From: Mucilaginibacter sp. L294 | Lineage (GTDB): Bacteria; Bacteroidota; Bacteroidia; Sphingobacteriales; Sphingobacteriaceae | NCBI RefSeq assembly: GCF_001636615.1 | Contig: NZ_LGEK01000017.1 | Span: 1-64,000, forward strand | Direction of reading: 5' to 3' | DNA length: 64,000 nucleotides | Shown here: one piece after another, positions 34,947 to 42,641 of the stretch | Layout: every line of letters starts with the position of its first letter | Position numbering within the stretch: position 1 is the stretch's first letter | Program-made: the position numbers and the translations under genes | Notes under the pieces: model-generated | The model's input: only the letters and a program-made list of their open reading frames with translations | Databases searched by the model: none | What the model was told of the DNA's origin: nothing

Positions 34947-34967
34947 CTAAATGTTGAAATATTTTTT

Positions 34968-35795
34968 TTAAAACTGACCAATTACCACCATCTGGTCCAT
35001 TGTTGGGTTAATGCTGCCGCCGGTTGGTTCTAAGGTTACAGCAAAGCCCTGTGCCGATGCTATTGCTTTCATTTCTTTTATACCGGCGGTATCAGCTTCG
35101 GGTGCGTCAAATACACCCATATCTACCGGTTTGCCATTAACAAGCGCCCATAACTGGTATTGGTGTTGCTTATCATTTTTAGGCAGTTTTACGCTTTGTA
35201 CATCAACCATTACCTTTTTACTTACCGAGTTCCAGGCCAGTATCATGGCGGCTGATGGTGTTTTTGGCAGGCCTTTTAACCTCAATACTTTGTAGGTGGT
35301 ATCGCGGTACATATCCAGCTGGCTATCCATCAGGTTAACCTGGTTGGCAATGCGGATCTTATCGGTTTGCATTGCCGTTAGCTGCGTGTTTGAATCCTGC
35401 AGTTTGCTGTAAATATTTACTAAACCGTAAACGCTTATCAGCAATAAAGTTAAGCAAGCGGCAAAAGCATATTTGTAAAAGTTGTTTACACGGGTACCCG
35501 GCAATCTTTTAATATGATCATCATCCTGATGGGTAACGGCTTTTGTAAAGGTATTATCATCACCTAAATTTACAAGCAGACTGCCCAAAACGCGCTGGCG
35601 CAGATCTGCGGGCGGTTCAATGGCATGTTCTTCAGCATAAAACTCCATCGATTTTTCAATCTCCGTAATTTCCGCCCTTATCTCAGGATATTTTTGGGCC
35701 ATATCTTCCACCTGCAACTTTTCTTCCGCGCTAATGTCGCCCAGAACGTAAAGTTCCAAAATGCCAGATTCGATATATGCCTTAACGTTTTCCAC
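34968..35795 (-). CDS. Anti-sigma factor with RskA-type C-terminal domain
   Basis: The 275-residue membrane protein has a cytoplasmic N-terminal region with a zinc-finger-free anti-sigma start (ESGILELYVLGDISAEEKLQVEDMA), one membrane helix at about residues 105-125, and a periplasmic RskA-type domain (LPKNDKQHQYQLWALVNGKPVDMGVFDA). RskA homologues hold an ECF sigma factor at the membrane until a signal triggers release. It overlaps the sigma gene by one base, so translational coupling and 1:1 expression are likely. Confidence 0.88.
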   Translation of the reverse strand: MENVKAYIESGILELYVLGDISAEEKLQVEDMAQKYPEIRAEITEIEKSMEFYAEEHAIEPPADLRQRVLGSLLVNLGDDNTFTKAVTHQDDDHIKRLPGTRVNNFYKYAFAACLTLLLISVYGLVNIYSKLQDSNTQLTAMQTDKIRIANQVNLMDSQLDMYRDTTYKVLRLKGLPKTPSAAMILAWNSVSKKVMVDVQSVKLPKNDKQHQYQLWALVNGKPVDMGVFDAPEADTAGIKEMKAIASAQGFAVTLEPTGGSINPTMDQMVVIGQF

Positions 35796-36349
35796 TATTC
35801 ATTAAAATGTTTTCTGAGTTGAAGTATGCCCATTCTTAACCGTGTTTTTATGGTTCCAAGCGGCACACCGAGTTCATCGGCAGCTTCCACATGGGTGTAA
35901 CCTTTAAAATACACGAGGTCGAGAATCGATCGTTGTTCAGGTTTTAAGGTAGATACCAAATCCCTGATGCCTAACAACTCAGGCTTGTAAACTGTATTTT
36001 TTTGTTCGTCAATGAAAGTTACGTTATTTTCAAGCTCATGGTTTTTGCTTTGGTTCTTAAAATCTTTCGATCGAACCTTATCTATAGCTAAATTGCGTGC
36101 GATATTTACCATCCAGGTAAATAAGCGGCCTTTTTCGCTGCTGTACCCGCTAAATGAATGCCATATTTTTACAAAAGTTTCCTGTAAAACATCTTCGGCA
36201 ATGGCTTCATCAGTAATAATGCGGGATATGACACCAAACAAAGATGCTGAGTACATGTTATATAACGCCTCCACCGCGATCTTTTCACGATTGCGCAGTG
36301 CAAGAACTAATTCTTCCTCGGATAGCGATATTTTGCGTTTGGGGGTCAA
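35795..36349 (-). CDS. ECF-family RNA polymerase sigma factor
   Basis: The 184-residue protein has sigma region 2 (residues about 25-95; ALYNMYSASLFGVISRII, EDVLQETFVKIWHSF, KGRLFTWMVNIARNLAIDKVR) and region 4 (about 125-180; LKPEQRSILDLVYFKGYTHVEAADELGVPLGTIKTRLRMG). It resembles SigK-type group ECF factors paired with RskA-like anti-sigma proteins, and its partner is the next gene. The start is a TTG (TTG ACC CCC); no ATG is available upstream in frame. It lies 24 bp downstream of lipA. Confidence 0.9.
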   Translation of the reverse strand: MTPKRKISLSEEELVLALRNREKIAVEALYNMYSASLFGVISRIITDEAIAEDVLQETFVKIWHSFSGYSSEKGRLFTWMVNIARNLAIDKVRSKDFKNQSKNHELENNVTFIDEQKNTVYKPELLGIRDLVSTLKPEQRSILDLVYFKGYTHVEAADELGVPLGTIKTRLRMGILQLRKHFNE

Positions 36350-36373
36350 CTCGATGAAGATAGAAAGGAATTA

Positions 36374-37252
36374 TCACATTTCAAACAAATGTTTTTCTGC
36401 GTGATATGATGAGCGCACCAACGGGCCGCTTTCTACATACCTAAAACCTTTTTTTAAACCCCATTCCTTGTAGCTTGCAAACTGGTCTGGATGGATCCAG
36501 TCAATAACCGGGTGATGGTTACGGGTCGGCTGCAGGTACTGGCCTAAAGTAAGGATATGTACGCCTGCTTCCAGCAAATCGTCCATCGCTTCTAATACAT
36601 CTTCTTCGCGTTCGCCCAGGCCAAGCATGATGCCCGATTTGGTGCGGAGGCCGGTAGCCGATGTACGTTTCAGCGCTTCCAGGCTGCGATCGTATTTGGC
36701 TTGTATGCGTACTTCGCGGGTTAGGCGGCGTACGGTTTCTAAATTATGCGATACTACTTCAGGGCGGGTTTCCAACACGCGGTCCAGGTTATCCCATACC
36801 CCGCGGAAATCGGGCAGTAAAGTTTCAAGGGTGGTATCCGGGCTTTCGCGGCGTATAGCGTTGATGGTTTCGGCCCAGATGATAGAACCGCCGTCTTTTA
36901 GGTCATCACGATCTACCGAGGTAATAACGCAATGTTTTACCTGCATCAATTTAACTGAGTTGGCTACGCGGTTTGGCTCGTCGGTATCAACAGCCAAAGG
37001 CCTGCCGGTTGCTACCGCGCAAAAAGAGCATGAACGGGTACAAATGTTGCCCAGTATCATAAACGTAGCGGTACCTGCTCCCCAGCACTCGCCCATATTG
37101 GGGCAATTGCCGCTTTCGCAAATGGTGTGCAGTTTATGCTCATCAACCAGGCCACGTACGTGGGCGTATTCCTTCCCTACCGGAAGCCTAACCCTTAACC
37201 AATCGGGCTTACGCTGCGGCTGGTTGGCGGGTACTACAGGCAAATCTATCAT
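36374..37252 (-). CDS. lipA: Lipoyl synthase
   Basis: The 292-residue radical SAM enzyme inserts two sulfur atoms into octanoyl groups on 2-oxoacid dehydrogenase and glycine cleavage proteins. Both iron-sulfur sites are visible: the auxiliary cluster cysteines [12 protein letters not shown] (C45, C50, C56) and the radical SAM CxxxCxxC, CTRSCSFC (C71, C75, C78). A C-terminal Ser for auxiliary-cluster binding lies in [12 protein letters not shown]. No lipB is nearby. The ECF sigma gene follows 24 bp later and may be co-transcribed. Confidence 0.96.
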   Translation of the reverse strand: MIDLPVVPANQPQRKPDWLRVRLPVGKEYAHVRGLVDEHKLHTICESGNCPNMGECWGAGTATFMILGNICTRSCSFCAVATGRPLAVDTDEPNRVANSVKLMQVKHCVITSVDRDDLKDGGSIIWAETINAIRRESPDTTLETLLPDFRGVWDNLDRVLETRPEVVSHNLETVRRLTREVRIQAKYDRSLEALKRTSATGLRTKSGIMLGLGEREEDVLEAMDDLLEAGVHILTLGQYLQPTRNHHPVIDWIHPDQFASYKEWGLKKGFRYVESGPLVRSSYHAEKHLFEM

Positions 37253-37256
37253 GTTA

Positions 37257-37264
37257 CAAAATTA
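37257..37264 (-). promoter_or_regulatory. Bacteroidota -7 box for lipA
   Basis: On the minus strand TAATTTTG (37264-37257) ends 4 bases before the ATG at 37252. The predicted transcript is leaderless or nearly so. Confidence 0.6.
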
Positions 37265-37335
37265 GTTAAAAATAAAGTATGTGCATCCGCAGCGTAAACG
37301 AATATTACGCAGAAACGATAATAATGTTACGCTAT

Positions 37336-37432
37336 CATCATTGGGAGGTGCGAAGCAATCTTTTTGATTGTGCATAAACGTTTTGCATGCGCTCCTGTAT
37401 ATCGGGAGATTGCTTCGTACCTCGCAATGACG
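37336..37432. repeat. Family A inverted-repeat element, copy 3
   Basis: The 97-bp copy has a slightly decayed left end (CATCATTGGGAGGTGCGAAG) and an intact right end (CTTCGTACCTCGCAATGACG). The interior matches copy 1 (CATAAACGTTTTGCATGCGC, ATCGGG). It is the first member of a larger tandem duplication. Confidence 0.85.
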
Positions 37433-37461
37433 TGCGGATATAAACTTCCGCCTTTTCCGCC

Positions 37462-37550
37462 GTTGTTGGTGTTGTCACCAACAACTTTTAGGATAGTGGC
37501 GTATGCACAGTTTGGATGCATGGCGGCTTGTTGGTGACAACACCAACAAG
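37462..37550. repeat. Family E inverted-repeat element, copy 1
   Basis: Two 24-bp palindromes face each other: GTTGTTGGTG-ttgt-CACCAACAAC at 37462-37485 and CTTGTTGGTG-acaa-CACCAACAAG at 37527-37550. Each is a hairpin and together they form the ends of an element of about 89 bp. The interior contains GGATAGTGGCGTATGCACAG. Confidence 0.85.
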
Positions 37551-37627
37551 GGCTAAGAAACGATAATAATGTTAAGCTATCGTCATTGCTTCGTGCCTCG
37601 CGGATATAAACTTTCGCCTTGTCCGCC

Positions 37628-37716
37628 GTTGTTGGTGTTGTCACCAACAACCTTTAGGATAGTGGCGTATGCACAGCTTGGATGCATGGCGGCCTGTTGG
37701 TGACAACGCCAACAGG
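37628..37716. repeat. Family E inverted-repeat element, copy 2
   Basis: Palindromes at 37628-37651 (identical to the first copy) and 37693-37716 (CCTGTTGGTG-acaa-CGCCAACAGG) bound an interior nearly identical to that of copy 1. Confidence 0.85.
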
Positions 37717-37734
37717 GGCTAATGAATAGTTTAT

Positions 37735-40194
37735 TTATTGCGGGGCTATTTGATATGTTTTCCCTTTAACGGTTTGTATGGTTGTTAAATAGCCTATGGA
37801 AGACTTTACAGACCTTACGTTTTGCCCGGCTATTTTTATAGGTGCGGAGGTCCTGATCTTGCATGGCCCGCCTATTACCGATTTTATGGTAGCCAGGGTT
37901 AATTGATGTTTTGCCCAATTAATAGCTACTTCAAAATTACCTCTTGCTTTAAGCCCTTTGATAGAACCGGTATCCCATTCATCAGGCAATGCAGGTAACA
38001 GGTCGATCTCATTCATATGGCTTTGTAATAATAGCTCTGTCATGCCGGCTACACCACCGAAGTTGCCATCAATTTGGAACGGCGGGTGCGCGTCAAATAA
38101 GTTTGGATACGTTCCGGAACCGTTGCCCATTTTATTTTTCATGGCGCCATCGGTTTTAGATCCCGCAGCACGTAACAGGTCATGAAGCAGTAGGTAAGCA
38201 TGGTTGCCATCGCGCAAACGCCCCCAAAAATTGATCTTCCAGGCCAGGCTCCAGCCGGTGCCATCATCGCCGCGAAGCTGGAGTGTTTTTTTTGCGGCCG
38301 CAGCATATAAGGGTGTTGTTATGGGTGATATTTGCCTGCCCGGGTGCAGCCCGAATAAATGCGATACATGGCGGTGATGAGGGTCTTCGTCTTCCCAATC
38401 CTTATCCCACTCCTGCAGATTGCCTTTTTTGCCAATATGCAAGGGGAATAGTTTTGCCCTTTTTGCAATGATCAGATCGCGGAAGGTTTTATCAGTATTT
38501 AAGGCGTCGGCAGCTTCTATCACATTGGTAAACAGATCCCAGATGATAGACATATCCATAGTTGTAGCTACAGATACCGACCCCTTATTCCCTTTATCGT
38601 CAATAAACTCGTTCTCGGGCGACATGCCCGGCGCGGTTACCAGCAGGCCATTCTTATCTTTAACAAGCCAGCTTAAACAAAATTCGGCAGCGCCCTTCAT
38701 TATAGGGTAAGCCGTATTACGTAAAAAAACTTTATCGCCTGTAAATTGGTAATGTGCCCATAGATCCTGGCACAACCATGCCCCGCCCATTGGCCAGTTA
38801 GCCCAGGCGGGATCGCCGGTTTTAACGCCTACGGGGTTTGATAAAGCCCATATATCGCTGTTATGATGTGCAACCCAGCCATTGGCATGATAAAACTCGG
38901 TAGCTGTTACCTTACCTGTTTGGGCTATGTTTTTGATCAGATCAAACAAGGGCTTATGCATTTCGGGGAGGTTGGTCATCTCCGCCGGCCAGTAATTCAT
39001 CTGTGTATTGATATTGATGGTATAATTTGAGCTCCATGGGGGTAGCATCCTATCATTCCATATCCCCTGTAAATTGGCGGCTGTACCACCCGGCCTTGAA
39101 CAGGAGATAAGCAGGTAGCGGCCAAACTGATAATAAAGGGTTTCTAATTCAGTATCTTTTGCGCCATTGGTGTACCCAATTAACCGCTCATTGGTGGGCA
39201 GCGCTGCATTGCTGTTATTGGCAGGTTTACCCAAAGTAAACAATACCCGGTTAAAGTATTGGCGATAATCGGCCACGTGAGCGTTAAATATGGTTTGCCA
39301 GTTTTTTTTGGCCGCAGCATCCAGGTTTTGGGAAGCTATTTTAACTTCGTCTTTACCTTGTTTATCGGGGGCTTTATCAAAACCGTTAAAACTGGTGGCT
39401 GCCGATAGATATAAGGTAACATCCGTTCCGTTTTTTACTGTTATGCCCTCTGCGTCGGTAGTGGTTGTCCCGTCGCCAACTGCTTTTACAAACATGGCAT
39501 AACGCATGCCTTTATTCCCCTTTTCATCCTCGTAAGTAATGGTTTGTGTGTGCTGGTCGTCATGCAGGGGGGCGCTGCCTTTCATTGCTATCTCGCTATT
39601 ATTGATAACAACGTTATTGTACTTTAATAAGCTATTGGCCGATACCTTAAAATTTAACTGACCGGCTACACTGGCTTTAAGATGTACAATAAGAATATTA
39701 TCCGGTGCAGAAATAAACACCTGCCGGGTAAACTCGGTGCCATCAATTGTAAAACGAGTTGTGGTGATGGCATTATTAATATCCAGTTCGCGGTAATAGG
39801 CACTTGGCGCGGCCGATTTAAATGTTTGTTTGATCACTAAATTACCAAGGGGCTCAAATGCCTCCGAAAAATTGCCTTGCATTTTGCGGGTAAGCTCAAT
39901 GGCTTTGGGGTAGTTTTCTTCTTTGAGTAATGCCTGGCGGGTTTGCAGTAAATAATTATAGGCATCGGGGTTAACGTTATGCCCTATTGGCCCGCCAGAC
40001 CATAGTGTACATTCATTTAGCTGAATGCGTTCGGTATCTACACCGCCAAATACCATTGCCCCTAACCGCCCGTTGCCTAAGGGCAAGGCTTCTGTCCATG
40101 TTTTGGCGGGTTGTGTGTACCATAATTTATCGCTTTTTTGGGCCATTGCCGATAAAGACAACATCCCAACAGCCACAAGCAGTTTGTACTTCAT
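37735..40194 (-). CDS. Glycoside hydrolase family 95 protein (alpha-L-fucosidase type)
   Basis: The protein has 819 residues from the ATG at 40194, which gives a signal peptide (YKLLVAVGMLSLSAMAQ); an earlier in-frame ATG is rejected. GH95 hallmarks are WTEALPLGNGRLGAMVFGG at the start, SRPGGTAANLQGIWND, NTQMNYWPAEMTNL, and the catalytic-region motifs WVAHHNSDIWA and HRHVSHLFGLHPG. GH95 enzymes are inverting 1,2-alpha-L-fucosidases or alpha-L-galactosidases acting on plant and host glycans. It is periplasmic or exported. No SusC/SusD pair is in the window, so it is not part of a visible polysaccharide utilisation locus. Confidence 0.93.
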   Translation of the reverse strand: MKYKLLVAVGMLSLSAMAQKSDKLWYTQPAKTWTEALPLGNGRLGAMVFGGVDTERIQLNECTLWSGGPIGHNVNPDAYNYLLQTRQALLKEENYPKAIELTRKMQGNFSEAFEPLGNLVIKQTFKSAAPSAYYRELDINNAITTTRFTIDGTEFTRQVFISAPDNILIVHLKASVAGQLNFKVSANSLLKYNNVVINNSEIAMKGSAPLHDDQHTQTITYEDEKGNKGMRYAMFVKAVGDGTTTTDAEGITVKNGTDVTLYLSAATSFNGFDKAPDKQGKDEVKIASQNLDAAAKKNWQTIFNAHVADYRQYFNRVLFTLGKPANNSNAALPTNERLIGYTNGAKDTELETLYYQFGRYLLISCSRPGGTAANLQGIWNDRMLPPWSSNYTININTQMNYWPAEMTNLPEMHKPLFDLIKNIAQTGKVTATEFYHANGWVAHHNSDIWALSNPVGVKTGDPAWANWPMGGAWLCQDLWAHYQFTGDKVFLRNTAYPIMKGAAEFCLSWLVKDKNGLLVTAPGMSPENEFIDDKGNKGSVSVATTMDMSIIWDLFTNVIEAADALNTDKTFRDLIIAKRAKLFPLHIGKKGNLQEWDKDWEDEDPHHRHVSHLFGLHPGRQISPITTPLYAAAAKKTLQLRGDDGTGWSLAWKINFWGRLRDGNHAYLLLHDLLRAAGSKTDGAMKNKMGNGSGTYPNLFDAHPPFQIDGNFGGVAGMTELLLQSHMNEIDLLPALPDEWDTGSIKGLKARGNFEVAINWAKHQLTLATIKSVIGGPCKIRTSAPIKIAGQNVRSVKSSIGYLTTIQTVKGKTYQIAPQ

Positions 40195-40267
40195 GGCAGG
40201 TAATTTATAATTTATTAGCAAACACTCCAATAAATAACTTTTAATTAAACCGGGAAGGGCGGGATAT

Positions 40268-40376
40268 TTGTCATCCTGAGCGATAGCGAAGGATCTATTA
40301 ATGAACTGTGCTTAATGAAATTGCATATCGACTACGTGTCGGCGAATAGATGCTTCGCTATCGCTCGGCATGACAA
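40268..40376. repeat. Family B inverted-repeat element, copy 3
   Basis: The 109-bp copy starts TTGTCATCCTGAGCGATAGC like copy 1 and ends TCGCTCGGCATGACAA. A fragment of a family A right end (CGTCGCAATGACG) lies just beyond it at 40398-40410. The 307-bp gap otherwise contains only a terminator. Confidence 0.82.
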
Positions 40377-40419
40377 GCGTTATATTAATAAAAACCACGT
40401 CGCAATGACGGAAGAGCAT

Positions 40420-40452
40420 AAAAAATCCGCAGAAATTATTTTTCTGCGGATC
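40420..40452 (-). terminator. Intrinsic terminator for the bacilliredoxin gene
   Basis: ATCCGCAGAAA and TTTCTGCGGAT form an 11-bp stem; the minus strand has the T tract (A run at 40420-40425). Confidence 0.85.
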
Positions 40453-40501
40453 ATATATCATATGTCTTGATTCCTGATGCTAAAAAATCTTGCTGCTATA
40501 A

Positions 40502-40831
40502 TTACGCCAGCACGCTCATGGCCTCATCAACAGAGATGGCGCCATGCGATTGGTCGAGGATGCATTCGCCATCTTTTATCAATAGCATTTGCGGCGACTC
40601 GTGGTAAACCGAAAAATCAACCGCTATTTTGGTGGATAGGTCGCGGTGTTTGATCAGGTCTAAAAAGTAAAGGGGCATATCGGCAGGCAGGTTGTCCCAG
40701 TCAAGCTCAAAGCGCCTTTTAGCCATCATGCTGATAGAGCAGCGGGTGCTGTGTTTAAAAATTAAGCTATAACCTTGCTGTTGTTTAATATTATCCAGCT
40801 GATCAGCCGTTTCTAACGATATCCATTCCAT
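40502..40831 (-). CDS. ytxJ: Bacillithiol system redox-active protein YtxJ (bacilliredoxin-like)
   Basis: The 109-residue thioredoxin-fold protein has a single active-site Cys in FKHSTRCSISMMAKRRFE, the signature of the YtxJ/monothiol bacilliredoxin family. The cis-Pro equivalent is in HESPQMLLI. It is thought to remove bacillithiol from mixed disulfides. The presence of bshA at 22 kb supports a working bacillithiol system in this organism. Confidence 0.9.
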   Translation of the reverse strand: MEWISLETADQLDNIKQQQGYSLIFKHSTRCSISMMAKRRFELDWDNLPADMPLYFLDLIKHRDLSTKIAVDFSVYHESPQMLLIKDGECILDQSHGAISVDEAMSVLA

Positions 40832-40835
40832 AAAA

Positions 40836-40843
40836 CAAAAATA
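40836..40843 (-). promoter_or_regulatory. Bacteroidota -7 box for the bacilliredoxin gene
   Basis: On the minus strand TATTTTTG ends 4 bases before the ATG at 40831, implying a leaderless or near-leaderless transcript. Confidence 0.55.
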
Positions 40844-40926
40844 ATGTAAAGTGCCTGTTTAAACGTAAAAACAATGTAAAACCGAATTTAGTTTTAGGAT
40901 AAAGGCAAAAAAATGACAAATGGCTG

Positions 40927-41034
40927 TTAACGGTGGCTGGGGTATGAACCGTAGGCCGGGCATAATTTATTTGAGCATGAAGCCATGCTGCCCAGCGCCA
41001 ATGCTATAATTGCTATGTATAAGATCTTCTTCAT
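40927..41034 (-). CDS. Tiny 35-residue lipoprotein
   Basis: The minus strand from the ATG at 41034 encodes 35 residues: a signal peptide MKKILYIAIIALALGSMASC with a lipobox at Cys20, then a 15-residue mature tail (SNKLCPAYGSYPSHR) and TAA. Basic start, hydrophobic core and lipobox are all in place, which is unlikely by chance. It sits 31 bp downstream of ribH on the same strand. Such mini-lipoproteins with a Cys-Pro-Ala-Tyr tail are often missed by gene finders. Function is unknown. Confidence 0.68.
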   Translation of the reverse strand: MKKILYIAIIALALGSMASCSNKLCPAYGSYPSHR

Positions 41035-41065
41035 TATGTTTATTAAACTAAATATTTATACGATT

Positions 41066-41563
41066 TTACCCTATTAAAGTTTCGTTCAGTTTAGCCATTT
41101 TAATGGCTGTTACAGCGGCTTCATCGCCTTTGTTGCCATGTTTGCCGCCACTGCGGTCAATAGCCTGTTGCTGCTTCTCATAGTATAAGAGACGAAATAT
41201 AACAGGTTTTGAATATTTTATGGCAACATTTGTTACCCCATTTGCAACGGCAGCGCAAATAAAATCAAAATGGCGGGTTTCGCCCTGTATCACACAACCC
41301 AGGGTAATAACCGCGTCGAGCTTTTTGTTTTTCAGTAAAAGTTCGGCGCCGGCTGTTAGCTCAAAGCTGCCCGGTACCGGGTACGAGTGTATGTTTTGGG
41401 GCTTTGCACCATGTTTGATCAGGCTATCATAAGCGCCCTGGTATAAGGCATTTGTTATTTCGGCGTTCCACTCTGCCACCACAATGCCAAAGCTATAGCC
41501 TTCGGCCGATGGGATCTCGCTGGCGGTTGAAAAATCTGACAGGTTTTTTAATTGAGTAGCCAT
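41066..41563 (-). CDS. ribH: 6,7-dimethyl-8-ribityllumazine synthase
   Basis: The 165-residue protein matches lumazine synthase, which condenses 5-amino-6-ribitylamino-uracil with dihydroxybutanone phosphate in riboflavin synthesis. The motifs FGIVVAEWNAEIT, YPVPGSFELTAGAELLL, ITLGCVIQGETRHFDFICAAVANG (active-site His in RHFDF) and GNKGDEAAVTAIKM are typical. The active form is an icosahedral or pentameric assembly. No other rib genes are in the window. A family G repeat lies just upstream. Confidence 0.95.
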   Translation of the reverse strand: MATQLKNLSDFSTASEIPSAEGYSFGIVVAEWNAEITNALYQGAYDSLIKHGAKPQNIHSYPVPGSFELTAGAELLLKNKKLDAVITLGCVIQGETRHFDFICAAVANGVTNVAIKYSKPVIFRLLYYEKQQQAIDRSGGKHGNKGDEAAVTAIKMAKLNETLIG

Positions 41564-41572
41564 GTTGTTATT

Positions 41573-41700
41573 TCGGATTTCGAATTTTCAATTTCGGATT
41601 TGTGTGATATCGGGTGTAAACAAAAATGTTCGATTCCTGATCTATTTAGTGAATGTAATTATTCAACTTATAAATCCGAAATCGAACATTCGAAATTCGA
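41573..41700. repeat. Family G inverted-repeat element
   Basis: Two imperfect 29-bp inverted arms, at 41573-41601 (ending TCAATTTCGGATTT) and 41672-41700 (beginning AAATCCGAAATCGA), differ at three positions. The arms contain an internal repeated ATTTCG motif. Short ORFs across it in two frames are translations of the repeat. It fills the space between ribH and the TPR gene. Confidence 0.75.
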
Positions 41701-41712
41701 TATCAATATTAA

Positions 41713-42387
41713 TTACTTCGCATCTACGCGGGCAATGTACTCATCGATATTTTGTGCTTCGGCACTATCAAAATAATCAGATTTGATTTTTTTGTAGGTA
41801 TCCGCAGCGGCTTTGTTGTCTTTTTTAGCTTCGTAAACCAAGCCCAGTTTTTTTAAGTAAAACGGAGAAAGCAGTTTGTTGCTGGCTTTATCGGCCGCTT
41901 TTTTAAAGTAGGTTTCAGCTTTGTCGTAATCTTTCAATTCAACATAAGCATCGCCGGTGCTGCCTAAAGCTTCGGCGGCAACCATATTGTCATCACCACG
42001 ATAATTGGTTAAATTATCAATTGCCTGGCGGTATTCGCCTTTGTTTAAATAAGCAGTGCCTAAGTAAAAATAAGCAAGGTTAGCAACTTTAGTGTTACTG
42101 TAATCGGTAATAATTTTTTTGAAACCAGGGTAACCTGCATCGCCGTTAATGGCTTTGTCCCAATCTTTTTTAGCCCAAAAATCTTGTGCTACGTGCATTT
42201 GGTTTGCAGCGGTAACTTCCCTTGGTGCAAGGTATAATTTAAGGTATGCAATGTAAATAACAACCATAATAACAATGGCTGCTGCAATAAATAATAGGCT
42301 TTTTTGGTTCTCCTGAACAAAACTACCGCTCTTTACAACATTGTTTTTGTTTGCTGTAGATTTTGTATTCACCTCGGTTGCTGACAT
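41713..42387 (-). CDS. Tetratricopeptide-repeat membrane-anchored protein
   Basis: The 224-residue protein has an N-terminal cytoplasmic tail, one membrane helix (residues about 29-50, LLFIAAAIVIMVVIYIAYL) and a periplasmic TPR array. Repeats are visible as AYFYLGTAYLNKGEYRQAIDNL, ALGSTGDAYVELKDYDKAETYF and FYLKKLGLVYEAKKDNKAAADTY. The layout resembles YfgM/BamD-adjacent TPR proteins, but no exact orthologue is claimed. It probably acts as a scaffold in the envelope. A good promoter lies upstream. Confidence 0.83.
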   Translation of the reverse strand: MSATEVNTKSTANKNNVVKSGSFVQENQKSLLFIAAAIVIMVVIYIAYLKLYLAPREVTAANQMHVAQDFWAKKDWDKAINGDAGYPGFKKIITDYSNTKVANLAYFYLGTAYLNKGEYRQAIDNLTNYRGDDNMVAAEALGSTGDAYVELKDYDKAETYFKKAADKASNKLLSPFYLKKLGLVYEAKKDNKAAADTYKKIKSDYFDSAEAQNIDEYIARVDAK

Positions 42388-42409
42388 CTGTATTTAAAAA
42401 TTAAGTTTG

Positions 42410-42440
42410 CAAAAATACGGTTTTCAATCCTTTTAGCAAA
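42410..42440 (-). promoter_or_regulatory. Bacteroidota promoter for the TPR gene
   Basis: On the minus strand TTTG (42440-42437), 19 bases, then TATTTTTG (42417-42410) match the TTTG-N19-TAnnTTTG consensus exactly. Confidence 0.75.
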
Positions 42441-42494
42441 TTTAAATTTTGGATGTAGATTGATATATTATAATAGGTGTTAATTAGCATTGGT

Positions 42495-42562
42495 TTCACG
42501 CAAAGACGCTAAGCCGCAATTGATTGCCGAAGTGTATAGCGCCTCTGCGTCTTTGCGTGAAA
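42495..42562. repeat. Family D inverted-repeat element
   Basis: The 68-bp element has perfect 16-bp ends TTTCACGCAAAGACGC (42495-42510) and GCGTCTTTGCGTGAAA (42547-42562). It lies between the divergent TPR and recF genes. Confidence 0.85.
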
Positions 42563-42622
42563 TAAATCTCAATGAAAAATTTCCAATATGGAAACTTGGG
42601 AAATTTATTCGGACTAAAACAC

Positions 42623-42630
42623 TAAATTTG
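42623..42630 (+). promoter_or_regulatory. Bacteroidota -7 box for recF
   Basis: TAAATTTG matches TAnnTTTG and ends 11 bases before the ATG at 42642. Confidence 0.6.
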
Positions 42631-42641
42631 CTCTCCTCATT

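Larger units (their letters stand above)
37312..37722. repeat. Tandem duplication of a repeat block (family A + family E)
   Basis: A block starting GAAACGATAATAATGTTA occurs at 37312 and again at 37557, and the GCGGATATAAACTT segment at 37434 and 37600. The second unit is 79 bp shorter because its family A copy has collapsed to CGTCATTGCTTCGTGCCTCG. The whole 482-bp gap between lipA and the GH95 gene consists of these repeats; no gene is supported. Confidence 0.85.

Noticed and set aside
37327-37650. A 107-codon minus-strand ORF between lipA and the GH95 gene
   Set aside because: It reads through family A and E repeats, and its sequence repeats because the DNA is duplicated.
41201-41712. An FMN riboswitch upstream of ribH
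   Set aside because: None of the conserved FMN-box segments was recognised; the only structure is the family G inverted repeat.
41552-41786. Two overlapping 74-codon plus-strand ORFs near ribH
   Set aside because: They are opened by the family G arms and overlap the end of the TPR gene in antisense.
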